Below the pieces are notes generated by a model. That model saw nothing but the letters and a program-made list of their open reading frames with translations. It was not told the DNA's origin and made no database searches. Source: Parahaliea mediterranea (GTDB lineage: Bacteria > Pseudomonadota > Gammaproteobacteria > Pseudomonadales > Halieaceae). Taken from it: a DNA stretch of 64,000 bases. Shown here piece after piece: positions 1 through 7,908 of this stretch (the stretch's first letter is position 1; every line of letters starts with the position of its first letter). Both the position numbers and the translations under genes were made by a program. Where the stretch lies: NCBI RefSeq assembly GCF_017255185.1, contig NZ_JAFKCZ010000014.1:62001-126000 (forward strand). The letters run 5' to 3'.

Positions 1-203
1 GCGCGCCGGCGACAGACCCCGACGGCAATCGCAGCCAGGTCCGCTACAGTCGCAAGACCAAGGAGCAGTACGTGATGACCGAGGAGGCCGGCAAGGCCAC
101 CGGTTGGAAGGCCTTCTACCGCGGCGGCAAGTGGCAGGTGGAAGAGGGCAAGGCGGCGTCGAAAGCCGCGCCGAAGACGAAGAAGGGGCGCAAGTCGTCG
201 TGA
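1..203 (+). CDS. topA: DNA topoisomerase I, C-terminal end (partial)
   Basis: Only the last 66 codons are in the window; the reading frame is open from base 3 to the TGA at 201-203. The peptide contains a segment reading [16 protein letters not shown], then [15 protein letters not shown], and a Lys/Ala-rich basic tail, which resembles the C-terminal basic domain of Pseudomonas-type TopA (relaxes negative supercoils in the cytoplasm). The call also rests on synteny: topA is followed by a DUF6586 gene and lexA nearby in Pseudomonas. The catalytic Toprim and Tyr regions lie outside the window, so the identity is inferred from the tail and the neighbours. Confidence 0.72.
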   Translation, partial: APATDPDGNRSQVRYSRKTKEQYVMTEEAGKATGWKAFYRGGKWQVEEGKAASKAAPKTKKGRKSS

Positions 204-682
204 GTTCGGCGCGGGGACTGGCCAATCACCACCTCTACCTGGCGCGGCTGGTGCTGGATGCCTGGGGGCGTGAGTGCGAGGCGCAGCAGGTTTCCGCGGC
301 CACCCTGTCGGAAGCCTTCGGCCCGGCCTGCCACGCCCACCTGGGGCGGGCCTACGGCTGGTTCCTGCTGGCCGTCGCGGGGGCGGAGCCGCTGCCCCTC
401 GAGCCGCCGTCGCGGGCGGCGGATCTGCCACCGCGGCCCGCGGGCAAGGCGGTGCCCGGCGAAATCCGTGAGTTCGAGCGACTCGAGCGCGAGGGCTGGT
501 TGGCGCAGATGCTGGCCTGGGCGCCGCAACGTCCGGGGCAGGGGAGCGCGGCGCGCGCCCGCCAGCCCGGCAACCTGGCCCGCCCGGCGCCGTCGGTCGA
601 CGGTCCCGATACGTTCCGCGGCTGGGCCCGGGACCTCGACAGTCTGTTCCAGCGCATGGGCGATTCCCTCGACGAGTATTGA
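200..682 (+). CDS. DUF6586 family protein
   Basis: A 160-residue soluble protein. The start is taken as the GTG at 200, which overlaps the topA stop as GTGA; an ATG at 104 in the same frame would overlap topA by about 100 bp and is less likely. The N-terminal half ([13 protein letters not shown]...) is helical and resembles the family encoded next to topA in Pseudomonas (PA3010-like). A Pro/Arg-rich linker is followed by a C-terminal amphipathic helix ([15 protein letters not shown]). No catalytic motif is visible. Translational coupling to topA suggests co-expression. Function unknown. Confidence 0.7.
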   Translation: MSSARGLANHHLYLARLVLDAWGRECEAQQVSAATLSEAFGPACHAHLGRAYGWFLLAVAGAEPLPLEPPSRAADLPPRPAGKAVPGEIREFERLEREGWLAQMLAWAPQRPGQGSAARARQPGNLARPAPSVDGPDTFRGWARDLDSLFQRMGDSLDEY

Positions 683-791
683 CCCGGTTTCACCCCGGGT
701 CGCTGTCAACCTCTCCATCCGCGGCGGGTAGCATGCAGCCGCGCGTCACTGATAGAATGAAAGCGCAATTCTGCAAACCCGAGGTTTTTTA

Positions 792-1046
792 GTGCCTACA
801 GCCCTGCTGGAAATTGTCGACCTGGGAGACGGGGAAATCGTACTGCAACACGCGGAAGATGACTCGGAGCCCCTGGTGCGCATCCGCTTTTCCGAAGAAT
901 CGCGGATGTACCTGTCGGAAAACAGCCTGGAAGTGGCCAAGGCCATGATCCAGGCCGGAATCCAGGCCGCCTCCAACCTGGTGGAGGAAGAGGACGCCGA
1001 GCTGGAGCCGGGCGCTCCAGACGCCGCGCCCCGCGTACTCCACTAG
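792..1046 (+). CDS. small conserved acidic protein (PA3009-like)
   Basis: An 84-residue acidic protein starting at GTG 792. It begins ALLEIVDLGDGEIVLQ, a short beta-rich stretch, continues with a helix (EVAKAMIQAGIQAASNLVEEE) and ends in a disordered acidic tail. Its place between the DUF6586 gene and lexA matches the position of PA3009 in P. aeruginosa. No signal peptide or membrane segment is seen. It is probably cytoplasmic and of unknown role. sulA, which sits here in Pseudomonas, is absent. Confidence 0.7.
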   Translation: MPTALLEIVDLGDGEIVLQHAEDDSEPLVRIRFSEESRMYLSENSLEVAKAMIQAGIQAASNLVEEEDAELEPGAPDAAPRVLH

Positions 1047-1059
1047 CGGGCAGGCCCCG

Positions 1060-1085
1060 CCGCCCGGCCTTAGCGCATCGGGCGG
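1060..1085. terminator. GC-rich hairpin between convergent genes
   Basis: CCGCCCG at 1060-1066 pairs with CGGGCGG at 1079-1085 (7 perfect bp). It lies between the converging ends of the 792-1046 gene and lexA. There is no U-tract on either side, so it is at best a weak bidirectional terminator. Confidence 0.3.
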
Positions 1086-1121
1086 GCCAGGGGGCGGATT
1101 CGCCCGCCGACTGCCGCGGCC

Positions 1122-1724
1122 CTAGAGCCCGCGGCGCAGTACCCCTACGCTGAGGCCCTCGATGGCGAAGGCCTGTTGGCGCAGGTCGACCCGGATCGGT
1201 TCGTAGTCCGGGTTTTCGGGCAACAGCTCCAGTAAATGCCTGCTGCTGGTCTTGCGCAGGCGTTTCACCGTCACTTCATCCTCGATCCGCGCCACCACGA
1301 TATCCCCGGTGTTGGCCACGGGCGTGCTGTGGACCGCCAGCAGGTCGCCGTCGTAAATCCCCGCGTCAATCATGCTGTCGCCGTGCACGGTGAGAAAATA
1401 ATTGGCCGCCGGCTTGAAGAACTCTCCCGCCAGGTCGCAGTAGTCCTCGATGTGTTCCTGGGCCAGCACCGGGCTGCCGGCCGCCACCCGGCCGACGATG
1501 GGCAGGCCCGGCCGCTCCGGCAGGCGGATGCCGCGGGAGGCGCCCGGGATGATCTCGATGGCGCCCTTGCGGGCGAGGGCCTTGAGGTGTTCCTCGGCGG
1601 CGTTGGCGGACTTGAAACCCAGTTGCCGGGCGATATCGGCCCGGGTGGGGGGGTAGCCGGTCTCCGCGATATGTTCGCGGACGATATCCAGCACCTGTTG
1701 TTGCCGCCGGGTCAGTTGCTCCAT
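1122..1724 (-). CDS. lexA: LexA repressor, SOS regulon
   Basis: A 200-residue protein, the normal LexA length. Residues 1-65 form the winged HTH that binds SOS boxes. The autocleavage bond is A82-G83 (in VAAGSP), and the catalytic dyad is S117 (in GDSM) and K154 (in VTVKRL). It represses DNA-damage genes until RecA-ssDNA triggers self-cleavage. Two SOS boxes lie directly upstream, so autoregulation is expected. Unlike Pseudomonas, no sulA or other small SOS gene lies downstream; the gene appears monocistronic and converges on the 792-1046 gene. Confidence 0.97.
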   Translation of the reverse strand: MEQLTRRQQQVLDIVREHIAETGYPPTRADIARQLGFKSANAAEEHLKALARKGAIEIIPGASRGIRLPERPGLPIVGRVAAGSPVLAQEHIEDYCDLAGEFFKPAANYFLTVHGDSMIDAGIYDGDLLAVHSTPVANTGDIVVARIEDEVTVKRLRKTSSRHLLELLPENPDYEPIRVDLRQQAFAIEGLSVGVLRRGL

Positions 1725-1733
1725 GGTTGCGCC

Positions 1734-1749
1734 CTGTTTTTTTATACAG
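1734..1749 (-). promoter_or_regulatory. SOS box 1 (LexA operator)
   Basis: CTG-N10-CAG with an AT-only spacer (T-rich then ATA), 10 bp upstream of the lexA start codon. It matches the CTG-(TA-rich 10)-CAG LexA consensus. Confidence 0.85.
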
Positions 1750-1751
1750 GC

Positions 1752-1767
1752 CTGTGAGTATATACAG
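1752..1767 (-). promoter_or_regulatory. SOS box 2 (LexA operator)
   Basis: A second CTG-N10-CAG with spacer TGAGTATATA, offset 18 bp from the first box. Tandem boxes upstream of lexA are also known in E. coli. Confidence 0.85.
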
Positions 1768-1998
1768 CCCTGGCGGGCGGGTAAAGGTTGCCGGAGCGGG
1801 CCTTTGAGGCCAGGCAGGGAGGTGGTGGCCGCAAGTCGCGGGGCAGTTGCAATCGCCGATCCCGTCCGCTACCGTGCTGCCCCTCGAGGGCGGGGGTTCG
1901 ATACCTTGAACCCGCGCCATCCTCCCGGCGGTGATCCCGCCGTTGCAACCCGCGCGCCATGCAGGGCGCGCACTGTGTATCGATAGCGGAGACAGCGC

Positions 1999-3126
1999 AT
2001 GGCAGAAGCGGCCGGTGCATTGCACAAAACCCCACTTTACGACCTCCACCTCGAACTGGGTGGCAAGATGGTGCCCTTTGCCGGCTACGAAATGCCCGTG
2101 CAGTTCCCGCCGGGGGTCAAGAAGGAGCACCTGCACACCCGTGACAGGGCGGGCCTGTTCGATGTGTCCCACATGGGCCAGTTGATCCTGCGCGGCGACA
2201 ACGCCGCCGCGGCGCTCGAGGCCCTGGTGCCGGTGGACATCATCGGCCTGCCCGAGGGCAAGCAGCGCTACGCGCTGTTCACCAATGACCAGGGCGGCGT
2301 CCTCGACGACCTGATGGTGACCAACCAGGGGGACTGCCTCTACCTGGTGGTGAACGCGGCCTGCAAGGCGCAGGATATCGCCCACCTGGAGGCGAACCTG
2401 CCCGGGGGGATCGCCCTTGAGCGCCTCGACGACCGCGCCCTGGTGGCGCTGCAGGGCCCCGCCGCCGGCGAGGTGATGGCGCGCCTGGCCCCGGAGACCG
2501 CGGGCATGGTGTTCATGGACGCCCGTCGCGTGACCATCGACGGCGCCGACTGCTTTGTCAGCCGCTCTGGCTATACCGGCGAGGACGGTTTCGAGATTTC
2601 GATTCCCGCGGACCGGGCAGAGGATCTGGCGCGCCAGCTGCTGGCCTGCGAGGAAGTGGAGCCCATCGGTCTCGGCGCCCGTGATTCCCTGCGCCTGGAG
2701 GCGGGATTGTGTCTCTATGGTCACGACCTGGACGCCTCCACGACCCCGGTCGAGGCCAGTCTGATCTGGGCGATCAGCAAGGAGCGTCGCGCCGACGGCG
2801 TGCGCCCCGGCGGCTTCCCCGGGGCCGATATCGTGCTCGAGCAAGTGGCCAGCAAGCAGGTGTCCCGCAAGCGCGTGGGCCTGCTGGGGCAGGGGCGCGC
2901 CCCGGTGCGCGAGGGCGCCGAGCTGTTCGACGCCGAGGGCCGCGCCATCGGTGGCGTGACCTCGGGCACTTTTGGTCCCAGCGCCGAGGCGTCCATCGCC
3001 ATGGCCTATGTCAGCGCGGAGTTCGCGGCCCCTGATACCGAGGTTTTCGCCGAGGTCCGCGGCAAGCGCCTGCCCATGCGGGTGTGCAAGATGCCCTTCG
3101 TGCCGCAGCGCTACCACCGTGGCTAG
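1999..3126 (+). CDS. gcvT: aminomethyltransferase, glycine cleavage T protein
   Basis: A 375-residue protein with typical GcvT features. It opens with KTPLYDLHLELGGKMVPFAGYEMPVQF, then DVSHMGQ, LFTNDQGGVLDDLM, and the C-terminal barrel with RSGYTGEDGFEI, GLGARDSLRLEAGLCLYG and CKMPFVPQRYHRG. T-protein transfers the methylene of aminomethyl-lipoyl H-protein to tetrahydrofolate. gcvH and gcvP are not in the window. The stop overlaps the start of the next gene, so the two are probably co-transcribed. The 230-bp leader is GC-rich with small hairpins; I see no convincing glycine riboswitch. Confidence 0.95.
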   Translation: MAEAAGALHKTPLYDLHLELGGKMVPFAGYEMPVQFPPGVKKEHLHTRDRAGLFDVSHMGQLILRGDNAAAALEALVPVDIIGLPEGKQRYALFTNDQGGVLDDLMVTNQGDCLYLVVNAACKAQDIAHLEANLPGGIALERLDDRALVALQGPAAGEVMARLAPETAGMVFMDARRVTIDGADCFVSRSGYTGEDGFEISIPADRAEDLARQLLACEEVEPIGLGARDSLRLEAGLCLYGHDLDASTTPVEASLIWAISKERRADGVRPGGFPGADIVLEQVASKQVSRKRVGLLGQGRAPVREGAELFDAEGRAIGGVTSGTFGPSAEASIAMAYVSAEFAAPDTEVFAEVRGKRLPMRVCKMPFVPQRYHRG

Positions 3127-3580
3127 AGAGTCCGGCGCCGCCGCGGAGCGGGCGGCGCCCACGGCCTACAGCGAGACCGTCGCGGTGCGCTACAGCGACA
3201 CCGACGCCCAGGGCCATCTCTACTTCGCCAACTACATGGTCTACGCCGACGAGGTCGGGGGGCATTACATGGAGGCGCTGGGCCTGTCGGCCATGAACCC
3301 CCAACAGGCCCCCTGTTTTATTTTCACCGTGAACATCAATTGTGACTTTGTCGGTGAATGCGTGGCCGGTGACCGGGTGCGGGTGAGCGTGGGCTATACG
3401 CGGCTGGGCAACGCCAGCGCGGAGATGGCCTTTTACCTCGCCAGCGAGGCCACCGGCGAGGCCCTGGCCAGCGGCAGCCTCACCCAGGTGTTTGTGGACA
3501 AGCAAACCCGGCGGGCCGGCGGCATGCCGCCGGGCTATCGCGAGGCCATCATTGCGCGGCAGCCGGAACTGGCGGATTGA
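3119..3580 (+). CDS. acyl-CoA thioesterase, hotdog fold (4HBT/YbgC-FadM type)
   Basis: A 153-residue protein. The start is GTG 3119, overlapping the gcvT stop by 8 bp. Residues near 20-45 carry the hotdog signature VRYSDTDAQGHLYFANYMVY, with the Asp and His-Leu-Tyr-Phe-Ala-Asn block used by YbgC-like thioesterases. The remainder is the expected alternating beta-sheet and long helix. It probably hydrolyses acyl-CoA thioesters in the cytoplasm; the substrate cannot be read from sequence. Coupling to gcvT is clear from the overlap, but the metabolic link is not. Confidence 0.85.
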   Translation: MARESGAAAERAAPTAYSETVAVRYSDTDAQGHLYFANYMVYADEVGGHYMEALGLSAMNPQQAPCFIFTVNINCDFVGECVAGDRVRVSVGYTRLGNASAEMAFYLASEATGEALASGSLTQVFVDKQTRRAGGMPPGYREAIIARQPELAD

Positions 3581-3606
3581 GGGTTTGTTGAGGGTTTGAC
3601 CGGGGC

Positions 3607-4095
3607 TTAGAGCGCCGGGACGATGATCGCGACCCGGCGATTTTCCTGCCGGCCGGCGTCGGTGTTGTTGTCGGCCACCGGTATTTCCTCGCCCAGGCCG
3701 CGCACGGTCAGGTCTTCCTCCCGCATGCCGGCCGCCACCAGCACCCGGGCCACGGCCCAGGCGCGTCTCTCCGAGAGGGCCTGGTTATAGCCATCCTCGC
3801 CATAGGAATCGGTGTGGCCCTCCAGGCGCAACTGGGTGATGCCCACGCCGCGCAGGGTGCGCCCGAGGCGCAGTAGCTCACCGCGACTTTGCTCGTTTAC
3901 CGTGGCGTCGTCGTTGCCAAACAGCACCTTGCTGGATAGGCCAAACTCCCAGCCCTCGTCGGTCAGTTGGAAGCCTTCCTGTTTGAGTACCGCAACCTGC
4001 TCCTCGGTCAGGCGCGGCAGGCTCTGGCAGCCGGCAAGGGCGATGGCGAGGGTAAAAGCGATGGCGAGCCATTGGCCGGGCTTGATGCAAAACAT
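3607..4095 (-). CDS. yfiB: YfiB-like OmpA/Pal-domain outer-membrane lipoprotein
   Basis: A 162-residue protein with a signal peptide ending in lipobox LAGC (Cys about residue 23). A short linker (LTEEQVAVLKQEGFQLTDEGWEFGL) leads to an OmpA-like peptidoglycan-binding domain with LEGHTDSYGEDGYNQALSERRA and GLGEEIPVADN..GRQENRRV. In the YfiBNR system this lipoprotein binds peptidoglycan and sequesters YfiR, which releases the cyclase YfiN. It is the last gene of a yfiR-yfiN-yfiB operon here, 19 bp after yfiN. The identity is supported mainly by this context and by the linker. Confidence 0.88.
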   Translation of the reverse strand: MFCIKPGQWLAIAFTLAIALAGCQSLPRLTEEQVAVLKQEGFQLTDEGWEFGLSSKVLFGNDDATVNEQSRGELLRLGRTLRGVGITQLRLEGHTDSYGEDGYNQALSERRAWAVARVLVAAGMREEDLTVRGLGEEIPVADNNTDAGRQENRRVAIIVPAL

Positions 4096-4114
4096 ACTGT
4101 CTGATTTCCTTTGG

Positions 4115-5392
4115 TTACATTCTCGCGGGGGTGTGTGGTGCGGGCGCGACGAAGTGCGTGCCCCGGGCCAGGCGCTTGGCCTTGTACATGGCGAGGTCCG
4201 CGCCGTGCAGCAGGGCTTCCGGCGTTTCCGCGTGGTCGGGGTAGAGGGCGATGCCGATGCTCAGCGTGGTGTTCAAGGTATCGCCGTCGGGAAGCTCGAT
4301 GGGTTTTTTCATATTCTCCAGGATGGCGTCGGCGACGCGCTCGGCATGTTCGAGTCGATCGATTGACTTGAGCAGCACCGCGAATTCATCGCCGCCCAGG
4401 CGCGCCACCAGGTCTTCCTTGCGCAAGATCGCGTGCAGGCGCGTGGCGATTTCCACCAGCACCGCGTCCCCCGCGGCGTGGCCGCGCTCGTCATTGATCG
4501 ACTTGAAGCGATCGCAGTCGATAAACATCACCACCAGGGGTTCGCCGCTGTCCCGGGCGTCGCACAGGGAGCGGTTGAGCCGGCTCTCGAAATAGGTGCG
4601 ATTGGGCAGGCCGGTCAGGCTGTCGTGACTCGCCTTGTGGCTCAGGGACTTGTTCTCGTGTTGCAGGTGCGCCTGCCAGGCGTCCAGCTCGTCCAGCAGG
4701 GCGTTGAAGTCCTGGCCCAGTTCGTCGAGCTCGACGATGCCCACCGGCTTCACCCGGCGGTTGAAGTCGCGGTCGCGGCGCACGGTGTGGGCGACGCGGG
4801 CCAGCTCCACCAGCGGGCTGGCAATCTGCCCGACCAGGCGGCGCGACAGGTAGGCGGCACCGGCGGTGGCCAGCAACAGGCAGAGCGCGATCCCCCCCAT
4901 GCCGAAGGCGATGAAGTCGGCCAGCCGCTCCGCGCTACCGGTGAGTCGGACCTCGCCGATGCGCGTGCCCTCGTGCAGCAAGGGCTGACTGGTCTGCATC
5001 GGCAGCAGGGCCTTCGCCAGGCGCTCTTCAAGGCGTGCCAGCGGCCCCTCGTTGGGGCGTTGCCACTGCGCCAGGACTCTGTCGTGCCGGTCCAGCACCT
5101 CGGCCCGCAACACTTCCTCGCGATTGGCGATCAGGTGCAGCGCTTCGTCGGCGGCCTGGGGGTCGTTGAACACCACGGCGGCCTCCACCGTGTAGGTCAT
5201 CGAGCGGGCGATCAGGTCGAGGTTGTTCTCGGCGTAGGTGCGCAGGGTAAGTAGCCCGCCGATGGCCACCGCCAGCCCCGCCGTGGTGACGGCGAGCAGG
5301 GCCATGCCCAGGTGCCCCCGATGCAGGACGCTGCGCAGGTGGCGGCGGTCGGCCCTGGCGCGGCGCAAGGTCTTGGCGCGACGGGGCTTCAC
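4115..5392 (-). CDS. yfiN: YfiN/TpbB-type membrane diguanylate cyclase
   Basis: A 425-residue protein, start GTG 5392 overlapping the yfiR stop as GTGA. Layout: basic N-terminus, TM1 about 28-52, periplasmic domain about 55-155 with EVLRAEVLDRHDRVLA, TM2 about 157-182, HAMP about 183-235, then GGDEF. The active site is GGDEF at 333-337 and an intact inhibitory RxxD site (RKED 324-327) lies five residues upstream, so the enzyme should make c-di-GMP and be product-inhibited. YfiR represses this protein from the periplasm in the known system. Expected output is adhesion and biofilm control in response to envelope or redox stress. Confidence 0.92.
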   Translation of the reverse strand: MKPRRAKTLRRARADRRHLRSVLHRGHLGMALLAVTTAGLAVAIGGLLTLRTYAENNLDLIARSMTYTVEAAVVFNDPQAADEALHLIANREEVLRAEVLDRHDRVLAQWQRPNEGPLARLEERLAKALLPMQTSQPLLHEGTRIGEVRLTGSAERLADFIAFGMGGIALCLLLATAGAAYLSRRLVGQIASPLVELARVAHTVRRDRDFNRRVKPVGIVELDELGQDFNALLDELDAWQAHLQHENKSLSHKASHDSLTGLPNRTYFESRLNRSLCDARDSGEPLVVMFIDCDRFKSINDERGHAAGDAVLVEIATRLHAILRKEDLVARLGGDEFAVLLKSIDRLEHAERVADAILENMKKPIELPDGDTLNTTLSIGIALYPDHAETPEALLHGADLAMYKAKRLARGTHFVAPAPHTPARM

Positions 5393-5967
5393 GGTTCGAG
5401 CCTCGGCTTGCCCAGTTTGAGTACGCTGGGATGCACGCGCACGCCGCTGCGCGCCACCGCGTCCAGGTTGACTTCGAAGCTGACGCGCGGCTTGCCCACG
5501 TGCAGGCAAAAGGCGCTGCCGACGCTGCAGGCCGGGTCGCCCTCGCTGATGGTCAGGACCGGCTGTCCGGCCAGGCCCGAGAGCAGCCGCTGGAGGGATT
5601 CATGGTTGATGATGCCGATGTACAGGGCATTGCACTTGAGCGATAGCTGCGGGTCGCCGATGGCGCGCCGCTGCACGTTGAGCGGCCGGCCGTCGGTCTG
5701 GTGAGTCGCCTGGAGCAGGCGGTCGGCGTGTTCGGTCGGTCCCACCACGCACAGCTGGCGCACCGTCGGCTCCTGTGGCCAGCGCACATAGCTGAGTATG
5801 CCGGCCACCACCTGGTCCACCGCCGCGGCCTGCCGCTGTACCAGCGCGCTGTCCGCCTGGGCGCGGGCGTATTGCGCCACCCCGGCGCCGAGCAACAGCA
5901 GCAAAGCGAGGCATGCACAGGCGCTTGCCGCTTTTGCCACTACTGTGGCAGTCGCAGCATTGGCCAT
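5389..5967 (-). CDS. yfiR: YfiR-like periplasmic repressor of YfiN (DUF4154)
   Basis: A 192-residue protein with an N-terminal hydrophobic signal segment (about 10-37) and a compact periplasmic domain. Motifs include VVAGILSYVRWPQEPTVRQLCVVG and CNALYIGIINHESLQRLL, typical of the YfiR/DUF4154 fold. Four Cys remain in the mature domain, and the last pair has the CxxxxxxC spacing (CSVGSAFC) that forms a redox-sensitive disulfide in P. aeruginosa YfiR. It heads the operon and overlaps yfiN by 4 bp. It presumably keeps YfiN inactive unless YfiB captures it or its disulfides are reduced. Confidence 0.9.
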   Translation of the reverse strand: MANAATATVVAKAASACACLALLLLLGAGVAQYARAQADSALVQRQAAAVDQVVAGILSYVRWPQEPTVRQLCVVGPTEHADRLLQATHQTDGRPLNVQRRAIGDPQLSLKCNALYIGIINHESLQRLLSGLAGQPVLTISEGDPACSVGSAFCLHVGKPRVSFEVNLDAVARSGVRVHPSVLKLGKPRLEP

Positions 5968-6094
5968 AATCCCTTCCTATTGCTTGCCGGGCTACGGTGC
6001 GGGTGTCAAAGGGTTTCCGATCCCGGGAAGGTGCATTTTAAGCCCGCGCGGCGCGGAGGTACATTGTACTTTCGGGCAATTCGCCGCCGCGTAC

Positions 6095-6110
6095 TGTGAT
6101 CCAGGTCACG
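6095..6110. promoter_or_regulatory. candidate CRP/Vfr-type site upstream of yfiR
   Basis: TGTGA-N6-TCACG, one base off the symmetrical CRP consensus TGTGA-N6-TCACA, centred about 135 bp upstream of the yfiR start. It is seen by eye only; no matching crp gene is in the window. Confidence 0.4.
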
Positions 6111-6194
6111 CTTGCGGGAGTTGGCTGCCCGCCGGGGCGCGGGGGATGGCCGCCGCGGCGTGACCGGGTTGGGTGTGGGGGAGGGGGGCGCCGT

Positions 6195-6512
6195 TCAGAG
6201 GTCCTCGACACCGTACATGGTGTCGGGCTCGATCATGCTCAGCGGGTTGTTCCAGTCCTCCGGGTGGAGGGGGGCGTCGGGATCGGCGCCGTCTTCGTCG
6301 TCGAGCTCGAAGGGGCTGCGCCAGTCCTCCGGCGGCTCGGCGTAGTTGAGTTTCAGCTGGCGCCAGGCGTCGAGGTCGTATTCGGTGACTTCGCCGCCGA
6401 GAAACTGGGCTTCGATGCTCAGCGTCGACGGGTCCCAGGCGACCACCTCAAACAACTCGTGTGTCTCCAGATCCTTGTACCAGCCGCCGACTTCGGGACT
6501 TAGCATTTTCAT
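6195..6512 (-). CDS. DUF6763-like small acidic protein
   Basis: A 105-residue very acidic protein. The N-terminal half (EVGGWYKDLETHELFEVVAWD, then IEAQFLGGEVTEYDLDAWRQL) looks like a small beta-barrel, and the C-terminal half is Asp/Pro-rich (ELDDEDGADPDAP). It resembles a family of unknown function found widely in marine gammaproteobacteria; I recognise the family only tentatively. It is a single gene in its own orientation between yfiR and the MscS channel, with no partner to suggest a role. Confidence 0.65.
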   Translation of the reverse strand: MKMLSPEVGGWYKDLETHELFEVVAWDPSTLSIEAQFLGGEVTEYDLDAWRQLKLNYAEPPEDWRSPFELDDEDGADPDAPLHPEDWNNPLSMIEPDTMYGVEDL

Positions 6513-6676
6513 TTCAGTACACTCACGGGCTTATTAGTAGTGTCGCGTCCAACATAACATCTTTGCCCGGCCTGTCCATTATGGGAAATTGGTCTAAAAA
6601 CGCCGCAATAAATAGCGATAGAGGTCGCTTGAAAAGTTGTCGCCGAAGATCAGCCGCTTGCGCCGGGTTCTCAGAG

Positions 6677-6706
6677 TTGACTTAAAGTCGACGCGCCTTT
6701 TATATA
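6677..6706 (+). promoter_or_regulatory. sigma70-like promoter of the MscS gene
   Basis: A -35 TTGACT at 6677-6682 and a -10 TTATAT/TATATA at 6700-6706 (17-18 bp spacing), about 87 bp upstream of the 6793 start. The surrounding 6513-6792 interval is AT-richer than its flanks and shows no gene. Confidence 0.6.
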
Positions 6707-6792
6707 GCTGCTCGGAGCTATGAGCCGTTCCGTACATAAAAAATTCGTCTATCCAGACCCCCATTTTTCTCAATCCGGAGAGTCCTGAGTCC

Positions 6793-7908
6793 GTGGAAGT
6801 CCTACATCAAGCCGTTGGCGCAATCACCCGTTTGTGGCAGGACGGAGGCCCGCTGGTCAGCAGCGCGACCATTGTCGTGGCCGGCCTCGCGGTACACCTG
6901 GCGCTGGGTGTGATCGTGCGCCGCCTGCACCGCGTGGCGCGGCACAGCAGCAACCGCCTCGACGATGTCCTGGTCAGCGCCCTGGAGGCGCCGCTGCGGG
7001 TGGTGATCTGGGTGGTGGCCGGCTACCTGCTGCTCAAGGTCCACTCCCTGGGCGAGAGCTGGCGCGAGACGCTGTTCCAGGCCTACGACACCGCCCTGGT
7101 GCTGCTGCTGGCCTGGTTCCTGCACCGGCTGGTCGCCGGGGGCGAGCAGGAGCTGCTGGACGCGCGCCACGGCAATCGCGGCTCCACCGACAAGGCCACG
7201 GTACACGCCATCGCCAAGCTGTTGCGCATCACCCTGTGGATCATCGCCGGCCTGATGGTGTTGCAGAGTCTCGGGGTGTCGGTTTCCGGCCTGCTGGCCT
7301 TCGGCGGTATCGGCGGCATCGCGGTGGGCTTCGCCGCCAAGGACCTGCTGGCCAACTTTTTCGGCGCCATGAGCATTTACCTCGATCGACCCTTTGCCCC
7401 CGGGGACTGGATCCGTTCCCCCGACCGCGAAATCGAGGGCACGGTGGAGGAGATCAGCTGGCGTCTGACGCGCATCCGCACCTTCGACCAGCGGCCCTTG
7501 TACGTGCCCAACGCGGTGTTCGCCCAGATTGCGGTGGAGAACCCCTCGCGCATGCTGAACCGCCGTATCTACGAAACCATCGGCATCCGCTACCAGGACA
7601 GCGCGGCCATGGCGCCGGTGGTGGAGGAGGTGCGCCGGATGCTGGAGACCCACGAGGAAATCGACACCGGGCGCACCCTGATCGTCAATTTTGTGAGCTT
7701 TGGCCCCTCGTCGCTGGATTTCTTCATCTACGCCTTTACCAAGACCACGGTCTGGGTGGAGTACCACCGCATCAAGCAGGACGTGCTGTTGAAAGTGCTG
7801 GACATCGTGCACGCCCACGGCGCCGACGTGGCCTTTCCCACCCGCACCCTGCACCTGGAACAGTTGGCCCCGGAGGAGGCCGGCGCCGGCGGGGAGGCGC
7901 GCCCGTGA
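6793..7908 (+). CDS. MscS-family mechanosensitive ion channel
   Basis: A 371-residue inner-membrane protein starting at GTG 6793. Several TM helices occupy residues about 15-170. They are followed by the MscS pore helix and beta domain: GLLAFGGIGGIAVGFAAKDLLANFFG (Gly/Ala-packed TM3) and YLDRPFAPGDWIR, then GTVEEISWRLTRIRTFDQRPLYVPNAVF. The C-terminal alpha/beta vestibule ends at about 350. It would act as a hypoosmotic safety valve. It overlaps the next gene as GTGA, so it is probably coupled to it. It is a short YnaI/YbdG-like variant; the exact subfamily is unresolved. Confidence 0.92.
   Translation: MEVLHQAVGAITRLWQDGGPLVSSATIVVAGLAVHLALGVIVRRLHRVARHSSNRLDDVLVSALEAPLRVVIWVVAGYLLLKVHSLGESWRETLFQAYDTALVLLLAWFLHRLVAGGEQELLDARHGNRGSTDKATVHAIAKLLRITLWIIAGLMVLQSLGVSVSGLLAFGGIGGIAVGFAAKDLLANFFGAMSIYLDRPFAPGDWIRSPDREIEGTVEEISWRLTRIRTFDQRPLYVPNAVFAQIAVENPSRMLNRRIYETIGIRYQDSAAMAPVVEEVRRMLETHEEIDTGRTLIVNFVSFGPSSLDFFIYAFTKTTVWVEYHRIKQDVLLKVLDIVHAHGADVAFPTRTLHLEQLAPEEAGAGGEARP

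Noticed and set aside
1768-1998. Possible glycine riboswitch upstream of gcvT
   Set aside because: The leader has GC-rich hairpins but I cannot find the conserved glycine-aptamer core or a tandem arrangement.
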